Positions 7,918 to 16,297 of a stretch of 64,000 nucleotides of DNA are shown piece after piece. The position numbers and the translations under genes were made by a program. The DNA comes from CAZOEL01 sp964578835. Lineage in GTDB: Bacteria > Desulfobacterota > Syntrophobacteria > Syntrophobacterales > Syntrophobacteraceae. The notes under the pieces were generated by a model. The model did no database searches and had not been told where the DNA came from. It saw nothing but the letters and a program-made list of their open reading frames with translations. The stretch is taken from assembly GCA_964578835.1 (NCBI GenBank), contig CAZOEL010000015.1:1-64000 (forward strand), read 5' to 3'. Within the stretch, counting starts at the first letter, position 1. Each line of letters opens with the position of its first letter.

Positions 7918-8706
7918 ATGAATAGAAAGAAGATCCAGCTGCGCGTCTGTGAAACATTGCGATGCTTAAAGCGCTCGGGAATCGAACGCTCGTTTGCTGC
8001 GATTTTGGCAAAAGGATTATGTCTTTGTCTGCTGACCACCGGTTGTTCTTCTTTTGGAATTTTCGGCGGGGAGAAAACTGCGCACTTGTTGAACCAAAAC
8101 AGTGCGTTGTCCGCGCAGGAAGTTGCAGCAAAACAGCCCAAACGGGCAAATTTCGAGCAGGAGCTGAAGTCTGAGCACTGCCAGTGCTTTGCGGATTGGG
8201 TAGTCGATTCGGGCGATAATGGCGGCATAACCTTTGCCATCGTCGATAAGACAGACGCCAAAGTTTTTGTATTCTACGCCGATGGGCGACTTCGCGGCGC
8301 AGCTCCTGTTTTGCTCGGACTGGGGCGCGGCGATGAAGCCATACCTGGCATAGGCGACCGGAAGTTATCGGAAATTTCCCCTAATGACCGCACTACTCCG
8401 GCTGGCCGCTTCGTGGCCTCAATAGGATACAACTACAAAGGAAAGGACGTCCTCTGGGTGGACTACAACGGCGCCGTTTCCATGCATCGCGTTGTTACGG
8501 CCAAGCCTGAGGAACGCCGTCTGGAGCGTCTGGCCACTCCAACTCCACTCGATAACCGTATTTCCTATGGTTGCATCAATGTTCCAGCCAAGTTCTTCGA
8601 TGATGTTGTGAGCCCAGCTTTTTCCGGGACGGTCGGCATCGTGTATGTGCTGCCGGAAGTCCGGGCTGTGAAAGAAGTCTTTGCGTCCTATTACGAAGTC
8701 AAATAA
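7918..8706 (+). CDS. L,D-transpeptidase-like (YkuD) lipoprotein
   Basis: A 262-residue envelope protein. From the ATG at 7918 a hydrophobic signal with lipobox TTGC gives lipidated Cys43; two earlier starts would only lengthen the charged n-region. The C-terminal half is YkuD-like: VSMHRVV supplies the conserved His and ISYGCINVP the catalytic Cys, in the variant where Tyr replaces the usual His before Gly-Cys. YkuD enzymes form or remodel 3-3 peptidoglycan crosslinks or attach proteins to the wall. It is followed by a lytic transglycosylase-like gene and a convergent second YkuD gene, a small cell-wall cluster. Confidence 0.85.
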   Translation: MNRKKIQLRVCETLRCLKRSGIERSFAAILAKGLCLCLLTTGCSSFGIFGGEKTAHLLNQNSALSAQEVAAKQPKRANFEQELKSEHCQCFADWVVDSGDNGGITFAIVDKTDAKVFVFYADGRLRGAAPVLLGLGRGDEAIPGIGDRKLSEISPNDRTTPAGRFVASIGYNYKGKDVLWVDYNGAVSMHRVVTAKPEERRLERLATPTPLDNRISYGCINVPAKFFDDVVSPAFSGTVGIVYVLPEVRAVKEVFASYYEVK

Positions 8707-8798
8707 CGTTGATGAACTGGCGCCGCTGACGACCTCGACAATGAAGCAATGGCCGGCCGCCCAAGGCGCTTAACCTTTATCAAACTTGGAGGCGCCCT

Positions 8799-9509
8799 AT
8801 GCAAGATTGCTCCAGGCTCAGCAGATTGGTCTACATACTGACAACTCTTTTTGTGGCGGCCGGCGTATTTGGCTGTGCAGCCACGCAAGAGACGGCCCCC
8901 ACGGGCCGGGAGGCTAAAGCAGAAGAGATGGCGGCCTCCGGACGGGCAAATCAGGGTGCTTGCGTGGTCGCCTATTATCGTTTGCCCGCCGGGATCGATT
9001 TCTGCGGGGAGCCGGTCCCTCTGGAAAACCGGGAGGTCCTCGAGCGATTCGATAAAGAGTTCACTCTCGTCGTGCACAACCATGCGCAGGTTTACTGGTG
9101 GTTAAAGCGCAAAGAGCGGCATTTCCCCTGGATCGAGGATTACCTCCGGCGCCTCAACCTTCCAGAAGATCTGAAATATGTCGCCATCGCGGAAATCGAG
9201 CCGCCGTTAAACGCCCCGGGGAGGAGAAGATCGGCCGATGCCCGCTATGACTTTCAGCGATCCCCCGAAAGCGCTCTCCAGTACTTGGGGGATCTTTACC
9301 GCACTTTCGAGAGCTGGTCTCTTGCCTTGGCGGCATACAACTGCGGCGAGAAATGCGTTACGGACGAATTCCGGGCACAGGGCAAGAAAGATTTCTACCA
9401 CATGCTGCTGCCGGAGGAGACCGAGCGCTATGTTTTCAGGATCTTGGCGATCAAGGCGGTCCTGAGCAACCCGACGCTGTATGGGTATGAGCTGCCCAAA
9501 GGCCATTAA
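8799..9509 (+). CDS. Lytic transglycosylase-like lipoprotein lacking the GxxGxWQ segment
   Basis: A 236-residue lipoprotein (lipobox VFGC, Cys26; start ATG 8799 after GGAGG). It resembles MltD/SLT-type transglycosylases: LNLPEDLKYVAIAEIEP corresponds to the catalytic-Glu helix, and YLGDLYRTFESWSLALAAYN plus ETERYVFRILAIKAVLSNP to the downstream helices. Between them the roughly 25 residues that in the family contain the GAVGFWQFM-type motif are missing; AEIEPPLNAPG runs straight into the SADARYDF region. The frame is intact. The protein may have lost cleavage activity and act as a peptidoglycan binder. Confidence 0.82.
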   Translation: MQDCSRLSRLVYILTTLFVAAGVFGCAATQETAPTGREAKAEEMAASGRANQGACVVAYYRLPAGIDFCGEPVPLENREVLERFDKEFTLVVHNHAQVYWWLKRKERHFPWIEDYLRRLNLPEDLKYVAIAEIEPPLNAPGRRRSADARYDFQRSPESALQYLGDLYRTFESWSLALAAYNCGEKCVTDEFRAQGKKDFYHMLLPEETERYVFRILAIKAVLSNPTLYGYELPKGH

Positions 9510-9518
9510 TAAAATACA

Positions 9519-10340
9519 TCACGTGGCTCTATTCAGCGCCGAGCGCAGGTCTTCCAGAGATTCAACAATGATGACGGGCGTTCCGGCGTCAGCCCATTGG
9601 AAGAGGCTTTCAGCCTCATCCAATGGCAGAGTCACACAGCCGTGAGAGCAGAGCTTGCTCGTGACATCTCCGGCATGAATCCATACCGCCTCGTAAATGC
9701 GCAAAGCCCACGGCATCCAAGCTGCTTGTCCATAAGAGTTGTTGTAACTCCTCGAGTAGTGGTTGGAGTCCTTCTCCAATACCGGGAAGACTCCCGCCTG
9801 CGTTTCTTGCCCGCTCATGCCTAGACAGGCCATGGTGCTTCCAGCCAGTTGACCGTGTTCGTACCAGCCGAGATAAAAGAGGTTCTTCACCACCAGGATG
9901 CTCTTGGGCCAGCGCTTCAACTCCGCCTTCGATTTGGGCAAAGGGCTCCAGTTTCTATAGGATCGAAAATCGTTGGGGACCTTCATCGGTCGATGCTGGC
10001 GAATGTCCTCGCCAATGTGGCATGGCTCGCGGATATTGAGACGGGCGAGAATTCGTTTGACTTCCTCAGGAGTCAGTTGGGGATCTTTCAAGTAGAGGTC
10101 CGCCAATTCATCCTCGGTGATCACGCGCTCGGTCCATCCTGCATCGGGATGTCTTACCGGTTCGGAAGGGGCGTGGGGTGGGACAGAGGTTAGAGAGGGA
10201 CCAGGCGAATCCATGGGGGCAGTAGGGTAAGGTGGAGCATGCGTGACCCTGGTGGAGCAGCCGCAAATCAGGCTGAACAAACAGGCCATTCCCCAGCATG
10301 GAGCAGCGAATTTTCTCATTTCTCTTAGACTTTTTCCCAT
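9519..10340 (-). CDS. L,D-transpeptidase (YkuD) lipoprotein
   Basis: A 273-residue envelope protein with a lipoprotein signal (lipobox ICGC, Cys28), a proline-rich linker (about residues 35-62) and a C-terminal YkuD domain. The catalytic motif is complete: WIHAGD gives the conserved His and LCSHGCVTLP the catalytic Cys. YkuD enzymes transfer or crosslink meso-diaminopimelate in peptidoglycan. The gene is convergent with the transglycosylase-like gene, with only nine bases between stops. An alternative start at Met8 is possible. Confidence 0.9.
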   Translation of the reverse strand: MGKSLREMRKFAAPCWGMACLFSLICGCSTRVTHAPPYPTAPMDSPGPSLTSVPPHAPSEPVRHPDAGWTERVITEDELADLYLKDPQLTPEEVKRILARLNIREPCHIGEDIRQHRPMKVPNDFRSYRNWSPLPKSKAELKRWPKSILVVKNLFYLGWYEHGQLAGSTMACLGMSGQETQAGVFPVLEKDSNHYSRSYNNSYGQAAWMPWALRIYEAVWIHAGDVTSKLCSHGCVTLPLDEAESLFQWADAGTPVIIVESLEDLRSALNRAT

Positions 10341-10541
10341 CTCTTCTCAATCCTGTGCCAATGGTAAAGAAAACAGCCGCCAGCCTTGAATACGAAAAAA
10401 ATATACACCGATGATAAGCGCAAGGGGAAATAAATAAAAACAGGTTAATCCCTCGAGATCGGTCTAAGCGCCCACACATAAGTTTCCGAGCATTTTGGAG
10501 AGCGCATTCCTTCGGAAAATAATAGAGTGGATGGGATTTCT

Positions 10542-12435
10542 ATGAAGAAACTGCTCTATTCCATCTTGTTATTGTCAGTCCTGCTGAACTTCTATTTTTG
10601 GCTCTGGCGGGGAGAACCCGGATCCAATCCATCCGGCTTGCATTCCAGCAGAATTCTCTATTATGTCGACCCCATGAATCCTGCTCACACATCCGATAGG
10701 CCGGGATACGCTCCTTGCGGCATGCAAATGGAGCCTGTCTATGCAGAGGAAGAGCCTAGTACTGCTTGGCGGAAATGCGCAGCCAGTTAAGGTGGGCGCG
10801 AAAAGACGCGCCCACCCTACGGCTCCAATGAGCTTGGAAGAGCGTAGGGTGGGCAAAAGCGAAGCGTTGCCCACCGAAATTGCGCCTAAACTTCCGCCTA
10901 GCAGTACTAGGGCGGCAGATGATAGCGGGGAGCGGCATGCTCCCGGGGCTGTGAGGATAGCTTCCGAAAAGCAACAGCTCATAGGAATTCGCCTGTTGGA
11001 AGTAAAGAGATCCTCCGCGAGCCCTAAAATCAGGAGCGCAGGGGTGGTCGCTCCGGATGAAACGCGCGTCTATCGAATCAACTCTTCTTCTGATGGATGG
11101 ATCCGCGAGGCATACGATGACGCCACGGGCGATATGGTGGCTCAGAACGAACCTCTCGCAGCTTTTTACACGCCCGCTTTCATCACCGCTCAGCAGACAT
11201 ACATGTACATCCTCAACTCGATGGATCTCCTCAGTCAGGAAGATGTAGAGCAGTTGAGTCTCAAGCATACCCAGCTGCGAACCGCGATAGACAATCTGCT
11301 GAACATCGGGGTGAGCCAGAGCCAGCTCGATGATTTGGCCGGCTCCAGAAAGTCCGCGCAGCTTGTCACGATAACGGCTCCAGCGACAGGCTTCATCCTG
11401 GCGAGGAATATCACTGTCGGACAGCGCTTCGAAGCTGGAGAAGAGCTATATCGAATTGTAGATCTGAGTAAGATATGGATTCTTGCGGATGTCTACGGTA
11501 GCGAAATGCCTTTCATTCAGCCCGACCAGACCGCCAGGGTCTATTCCCCCGACCTGAGAAAGGAATTCCATGCCGTCACGAGCCATATACTCCCCCAGTT
11601 CGATTCGAAGTCCCGCACGATGAAGATCCGCCTTGAGGCCGAAAACCCGGGCTTTGAGCTGCGTCCGGATATGTTTGTAGACATCGAATTGAATCTCGAG
11701 CTTCCTCCCGCCGTCGCAATACCCATCGACGCTATCATTCATTGCGGAGCTCGAAAGATCGTATATGTGGACTGTGGAAACGGTTGGTTCGAGCCTCGTA
11801 ATGTGAAAACCGGATGGTCCTTTGGAGAGCAGGTGCAAATAGTGGAAGGACTAAAGGAAAATGAGCGGATAGTAGTTTCCGGGAATTTTCTCATCGATTC
11901 CGAAAGCAGGATGAAGCTTGCCGCCTCGGGGTTCTACGGCGAGATAGCGAAAGATCCCGTATGTCAGACGAACGTAGATTCCGAAAAGTCGGCTGCGGCG
12001 GGGCTAAGAAGCGAATATAAAGGATTGGTCCATTACTTCTGCTCTGACGACTGCAGAAGAGAATTCGATCGCCAGCCGGAGCGTTTCACGCCAAAAGCGC
12101 GGAATACAGAGACAGACGCCTTGCCTGATCGGCGATTGGAGGCGAAAAGCGGGCGCTCGATCGGGAAAGCGAAGCAACAGGTGAATTCCGGCGGGGATAA
12201 AACCGGAAAGGCCGAACAGGCAATGACCGGGATCGCAAGGGATCCTGTCTGCAATATGCCCATCCCCGAGCCCTATTCCAGTGGGCATGGACTCACCGCA
12301 CTTCACGCCGGCAGGACATATTATTTCTGTTCCAGGCAGTGCAAGTGGAATTTCGATAAAGATCCTGCTCGTTTCATCTCCGAGGACAAGATCGATAGCT
12401 TTTTGGAAGCGGCATCGAGCCACGGAGGACATTGA
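10542..12435 (+). pseudogene. RND efflux periplasmic adaptor (CusB-like, two YHS domains), disrupted by a MITE
   Basis: The gene encodes a heavy-metal efflux adaptor. Part one (10542-10754) has a signal anchor and a heavy-metal-binding domain (YYVDPMNP ... APCGMQMEPVYA). A 151-bp insertion follows, bringing a stop at 10788-10790 and a frame change. Part two, in the other frame from about 10911 to 12435, has the HlyD/CusB barrel-sandwich and beta domains, then two C-terminal YHS metal-binding domains (KDPVCQ ... HYFCSDDC and RDPVCN ... YYFCSRQC). Removing exactly 151 bp, from one CTAG copy to the other, rejoins the frames as Glu-Pro-Arg-Ala-Ala. The C-terminal part might still be made from an internal start, but without a signal peptide it would stay in the cytoplasm. 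No CusA pump gene is adjacent. Confidence 0.85.
10755..10911. mobile_element. MITE-like inverted-repeat element inside the efflux adaptor gene
   Basis: A 157-bp segment bounded by inverted termini CCTAGTACTGCT(T/A)GGCGGAA (about 20 bp, one mismatch). The interior contains a second palindromic block (GTGGGCGCG ... GTAGGGTGGGC, and GGGCAAAAGCGAAGCGTTGCCC). CTAG occurs at both ends, 151 bp apart, compatible with a 4-bp CTAG (or 2-bp TA) target duplication. It has no coding capacity. The precise frame restoration on removal shows it is an insertion into a once-intact gene. Confidence 0.82.
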
Positions 12436-12566
12436 TCGGCGAAAAATCGAAGTCGCTCCTCGGTAGATCCTCTCAACACGCTAAACCTTCACTGAATAGC
12501 ATAGTCTTTAGTCGGGCAAGCTATTCGCCATTCTGTGAGGATAAATGTGTGGAGATGGTCTTTAGC

Positions 12567-13190
12567 CTATTGCCCGGCTTCTATGACGGCTTCGCCTTCG
12601 CCGGCCTGTTCAGGCTCTTCCTGCTTCATTCTCGATAACATCGTCTCCGCCACCTTCTGCGAGAGTGCGAGATTTTGCTCGGAGCGGGCGTTTTCAATGG
12701 CTTCCCTGTCTTTGGCGGAGCCTTTCAGCGCAGAATTTGCGGTAATGACAACAAGCGCATCTCCCTTGAGCACCCAAAGATCGGCGCCGCTCCAGAATGC
12801 CTCGTCACCCAAACCCTGAATGGCTTTGAACTTCTTTGCCGCATCCCCGTGCGAGGCGCTCGCCGATTTCTGTTTTGTGAAGACATCCAGCGCGGAGCCA
12901 TGGGCGTCCTCTTCGCGTATGGCTGCATTCGTAGATATCCTGATCTTGAGCCCGAGCGTCCCTCCTCTATTCATCAGTGCATATTCGCATATCTCACCCG
13001 CGGGAAACTTCGCTTCGCGCACCCTTCCTGCTGAGACGCTTGACTCGAAAAGCGCGTTCACGTCTGCTCGCGTATAAAGCTCACACGGATGAAGGGCGTC
13101 TTCAGATTGGGCAAACGCTTTGGGTTGGGCCGAGGCTCCAGCTAGAAGCATGCACATCGCCATGGCAAAAAGAATAATGCGCTTTTTCAT
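12567..13190 (-). CDS. Secreted protein of unknown function, 207 aa
   Basis: An exported protein: signal peptide ending AFAQS (about residue 28), ATG 13190 after GGAGG. The mature part begins DALHPCELYTRADVNALF and contains a second Cys (EICEYAL), suggesting a disulfide, then a domain reminiscent of DUF3558-type secreted proteins (LGDEAFW-SGADLWVLKGDALVVIT). The acidic C-terminus (EEPEQAGEGEAVIEAG) is low complexity. It forms a same-strand pair with the following secreted protein. No catalytic motif is visible. Confidence 0.8.
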   Translation of the reverse strand: MKKRIILFAMAMCMLLAGASAQPKAFAQSEDALHPCELYTRADVNALFESSVSAGRVREAKFPAGEICEYALMNRGGTLGLKIRISTNAAIREEDAHGSALDVFTKQKSASASHGDAAKKFKAIQGLGDEAFWSGADLWVLKGDALVVITANSALKGSAKDREAIENARSEQNLALSQKVAETMLSRMKQEEPEQAGEGEAVIEAGQ

Positions 13191-13238
13191 TGCGCCTCCA
13201 CAATCCTGCGCGCTTGCTGCCGCATGTTTGGAAGTCCT

Positions 13239-13817
13239 CTAGAATTTGGTTTTGAGCTTCTCTATGAAAGTGCCGGCCTTGCTCTTCGCCTCCAATTCGG
13301 CTTGCACTTTAGCTGAGTCGTCTTTGATGTGGTATTCCATGGTATAATGATCCGAGCCATAGCTCTTGACCGTGTGCTGAAATGTTATAAAACGGCCTCT
13401 ATGTTTGATCCGGTAGGTTAAGGCCTTGGTTGAGCTCAATGCCTGGCCGTATTTTTTCTGAAAAGCTTCTACGGCCTCTTCATAACTTATTTCTTTTGAT
13501 TCTACCGCAATGCACTTGAAGAGCTCCAGCAGTTCCTGGTTTTCCCCTCCAAACGTCCCTCTATACACGCCGATACCTGTAGGCTGCTCGAGCATGTTGA
13601 CTAAAGACGGATTGAAAGAATCATTCTTTCTCTGTCTTATCAAGCCATACTTCTTGATTGCTTCCGGTCTGGGCATGCCCACCGTCAATTCTTCCTGCTC
13701 GAGAAGTTGGCTGAGCAACGGGTTGACCGAATATTCTTCCGATATATCCGCCTGAGAGTTTGGTGGTGAAAAAAACTGCATGCACAGCATCAAAACGATT
13801 ACCAATGCAATCCTCAT
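13239..13817 (-). CDS. Secreted hypothetical protein, 192 aa
   Basis: The start at ATG 13817 is set by a near-perfect AAGGAGGT and by the signal peptide it produces (ending SQADI); the frame is open 14 codons further but without these. The mature part is soluble, with mixed charge, ending in a Lys-rich helix. I do not recognise a family. It lies 48 bp upstream of the other secreted protein on the same strand and the two may be co-transcribed. The 310-bp spacer before it (13818-14127) holds nothing I can identify. Confidence 0.78.
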   Translation of the reverse strand: MRIALVIVLMLCMQFFSPPNSQADISEEYSVNPLLSQLLEQEELTVGMPRPEAIKKYGLIRQRKNDSFNPSLVNMLEQPTGIGVYRGTFGGENQELLELFKCIAVESKEISYEEAVEAFQKKYGQALSSTKALTYRIKHRGRFITFQHTVKSYGSDHYTMEYHIKDDSAKVQAELEAKSKAGTFIEKLKTKF

Positions 13818-14127
13818 TAAACCTCCTTCAACCATGGGTTGCCTATCGTTTCCCTGCAATGGCTTTGAGTTGCTTACAGCAACGCTGGCTCACAACGGCA
13901 AAGAATGCTTATTCATTATGCACAGAGCGGAGATGAGCGCAAGGAGGAAGTAGCTCCGATCTATTTGCGGAAAACGGCTGAGAATTGAGGATCTGGGCGA
14001 CGGCGATCTTCGATACCGAGTGTGGGATTCATGCGCCGCCGCGGTCGGCATGGTTGTCGGCCGGGAGACTGTTGACGGCAGATGCGGCGTCTATCAAGCG
14101 CGTGGGCAGGCGATCTTTTCCGTCCCG

Positions 14128-14334
14128 TCAGAAGCCAGGGGCCTTTGAAATGGCGACTGAGCCAGGAGTCGCCGCGCAGGATGAGCAGACATTAGAAGAC
14201 AAATCCACCTTTCGGACCGGCTTCAGGCAGTTGGGGCATTCAGTCAACACCTCGTCTTGAAAGGAGCTCCAAACGCCGAATACTTTTCCCAGACTGCATG
14301 GCTCAGCCAGATGCTCGTAATCGCGGATCGGCAT
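14128..14334 (-). CDS. FmdB-like zinc-ribbon protein
   Basis: A 68-residue protein beginning MPIRDYEHLAEPCSLGKVF, the pattern of FmdB-type regulators (MPIYEY...), followed by ECPNCLKPV and VCSSC as paired Cys ligands. The spacing is irregular compared with standard FmdB zinc ribbons, so metal binding is likely but not certain. An upstream in-frame ATG (14373) would add 13 residues not seen in the family. It stands alone next to a palindrome-rich spacer. Confidence 0.6.
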   Translation of the reverse strand: MPIRDYEHLAEPCSLGKVFGVWSSFQDEVLTECPNCLKPVRKVDLSSNVCSSCAATPGSVAISKAPGF

Positions 14335-14460
14335 AATCGCGCTTTCCATATCCATTATGACTTTCTCTTGCAAGGGTGTGAGGCTTTGCTCAATCTTCTT
14401 GCATTGTTCTATCGGATATCCGCGCCGTCTCCTTTAACGCTTTTTACCCTCTTCCCGGAT

Positions 14461-14722
14461 TGCGACGGTAAGGGCGTTTAAAAAGGGTCTAGCAGCCTGT
14501 CGGAGAGCCCATTTTCTGCTGCATCCCGTCATTCCCGCCTTCGCGGGAATGACGTTCTATGAGGGATTCTCCGGCAGGCTGCTAGATCGCCTTCTCGATC
14601 TTGTCCGGCCTTTCGGCCGCCCAATTCTCCGGTAGGGGCGAAAAATCTTTCGCCCCTACAACCCCAATAACCGTTCAAAGAATCCAGGCAATCCTGACCC
14701 TTTTTAAACGCCCTACGGTCGC
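14461..14722. repeat. Nested palindromic (MITE-like) block
   Basis: Outer inverted repeats of about 28 bp (GGGCGTTTAAAAAGGGTC at 14472-14489 and its complement at 14696-14713, with flanking matches) enclose two further palindromic units: the element at 14489-14585 and a hairpin GTAGGGGCGAAA/TTTCGCCCCTAC at 14632-14659. The arrangement looks like repeats inserted within repeats. No coding sequence is present between the FmdB-like gene and the PilZ gene (14335-14905). Confidence 0.7.
14489..14585. mobile_element. 97-bp MITE-like element with CTAGCAGCCTG termini
   Basis: Termini CTAGCAGCCTGTCGGAGA and TCTCCGGCAGGCTGCTAG are inverted repeats with one mismatch; inside lies a GTCATTCCCGC/GCGGGAATGAC hairpin. 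These termini resemble the ends of insertion sequences common in deltaproteobacteria, so this may be a non-autonomous derivative. No open frame. Confidence 0.65.
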
Positions 14723-14905
14723 CTTGGTGAGAAACGACAGATTCTGTGATAGCGCCTTTGGTGAACCGTTGATTCGAGGGTGATTTCCCTAGATAAATGA
14801 GTGACGTCCCTATGGACATAAATTTGAGTGTGATTAATATTGCCTCTTAATTGATCTGCATTGTGTATGAATATTTCTCGGTTTCCCATTTACAGGAGGA
14901 TAATT

Positions 14906-15307
14906 ATGCTTCAGAGCGCTCAATTTCATTATCCTCGGTATATTGCTGAAAGGGATTTTTCTGTATTGTTTTACACACGGGGAAGGCGATTTGTTCGTTT
15001 GGGTTCTATCATGCATCTTACCAAGGACGCTCTTACGTTCAGGTATCTGAAATATGGGGAATTCCCTGACGAGTTGCCCCTGCTGCAGATTCTCTCCGAC
15101 AATTCTCCGGACCATCTATTGAAGGACATACCCTGCAAAATTATCGACGATGCGCCAGTTTCCGAGAAGGCTTCCGGATTTTTGGAATTCCGATCCTGCT
15201 CCGTGCGCTTTGGGAAGCTCACCAGGGATCAGAAGGCTCAATTGCGGGCTTTGCTGCAGGATAGGGCCACTGCTAATGCTCTCCCATGGTCTGCCGTTGC
15301 GGGATAA
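14906..15307 (+). CDS. PilZ-like domain protein
   Basis: A 133-residue cytoplasmic protein. The ATG at 14906 follows AGGAGGA. The layout matches short deltaproteobacterial PilZ proteins: SIMHLTKDALTFRYL, then LPLLQILSDN, an internal strand with ILDD-type IIDDAPV, and the closing CSVRFGKLTRDQKAQLRALL. PilZ domains bind cyclic di-GMP, but the RxxxR and D/NxSxxG motifs are not clearly present, so binding is doubtful. A convergent terminator palindrome follows. Confidence 0.65.
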   Translation: MLQSAQFHYPRYIAERDFSVLFYTRGRRFVRLGSIMHLTKDALTFRYLKYGEFPDELPLLQILSDNSPDHLLKDIPCKIIDDAPVSEKASGFLEFRSCSVRFGKLTRDQKAQLRALLQDRATANALPWSAVAG

Positions 15308-15332
15308 GCGCTTATAACTTCAAGCAGGCTTC

Positions 15333-15379
15333 TTTTCGAACATATTCCATGGCGTATCGCCATGGAATATGTTCGAAAA
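15333..15379. terminator. 22-bp perfect palindrome, bidirectional terminator
   Basis: Positions 15333-15354 are the exact complement of 15358-15379 around a three-base loop (TAT); the stem starts TTTT and ends AAAA on the top strand. It lies between the convergent PilZ-like and DUF169 genes. The A/T tracts are on the outer side of the stem in the weaker polarity, but the stem itself is very stable, so termination for both genes is the likely role. Confidence 0.65.
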
Positions 15380-15457
15380 ATCATAACAACTCGACCTCAG
15401 CACGGCTCCTGCGACGAAATCGATAAAAGCCCCTTCCCTGCATAATTCTGGATATTG

Positions 15458-16189
15458 TCAGCTTTTGACGCTTGTCGCACGCGCATTGTTGAGCATAGCG
15501 ATGGGCTTCGCCATATCGCGAATGTGGGCGTGGACCGAATCGAGGCTGCCGCCCGGAATTCCCATCATGAGATGGCAAGCGTCAAGGGCTGACTTTATGC
15601 GGCATCCAAGCCCGAGAAAGGTCACATTCGGGATGCCTTGCAGAAGCGGTATGGCGGTGATATCGGCGCAGCCCCCCAGGGCGCCTCCGGATTGGGGCAA
15701 ATCCTGTCTGCCTCCCTTTTCGTAGTTGACAGCGTAGAGCAGCCACATGACCTGCTCGCTGTTTGCAGTGAAAACCACCACTTCCGGCGTTTCCGAAAAG
15801 GATGATAGAGGCGCTATGAGAGCGGCGAGGGTTTTTCCTTTTTCGAGATAAGCGGACTTGAGGATGGTTTCTGAAGAGGCTTCTTCGCTTTCGTAGAGCC
15901 CGACTCCATATTTCTCGAGCACTCCGTCATCAAGATAGCGATCCATCTCCTCTTCAAAGCCCAGTACTGAAGTCCCAAGCTTACAGCCCATCTGCTCCTT
16001 CCGTAGAAGAAAAGCGCCGCCTTTTCCCGCAAGCGCCAAAGCTTGGCAATAGCTCTTTAGATTCTCTCCATAGAAGGGAATGCCGGCGGGAAAGGAAGCC
16101 TCCTCCCTGTAGAGATTCACTCCCACTGGTTCATATTGAAGGTCCAGGCTTTTCGATAAATCTTCGGAGATGGTTCTGAAACGACTCAT
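15458..16189 (-). CDS. DUF169 family protein
   Basis: A 243-residue cytoplasmic protein of the DUF169 family, common in anaerobes and methanogens and without an assigned reaction. Typical features are EPVGVNLY near the start, the Cys-containing SYCQALALA and MGCKLG, and the block GGCADITAIPLLQGIPNVTFLGLGCR. Several conserved Cys residues suggest a metal or cofactor. ATG 16189 follows GGAG six bases upstream; an ATG four codons earlier is also possible. It lies downstream of thiC on the same strand, separated by 108 bp. Confidence 0.88.
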   Translation of the reverse strand: MSRFRTISEDLSKSLDLQYEPVGVNLYREEASFPAGIPFYGENLKSYCQALALAGKGGAFLLRKEQMGCKLGTSVLGFEEEMDRYLDDGVLEKYGVGLYESEEASSETILKSAYLEKGKTLAALIAPLSSFSETPEVVVFTANSEQVMWLLYAVNYEKGGRQDLPQSGGALGGCADITAIPLLQGIPNVTFLGLGCRIKSALDACHLMMGIPGGSLDSVHAHIRDMAKPIAMLNNARATSVKS

Positions 16190-16297
16190 GGGAAGCTCCA
16201 TCGTTTTGGACGACTTGAGATCGAAAAAGAACGCCGGAATGTTGCACCGGCGTCCGGCTGCTTTTCGCGCATCAAACGCTACTATTCGCCTCAGGGC

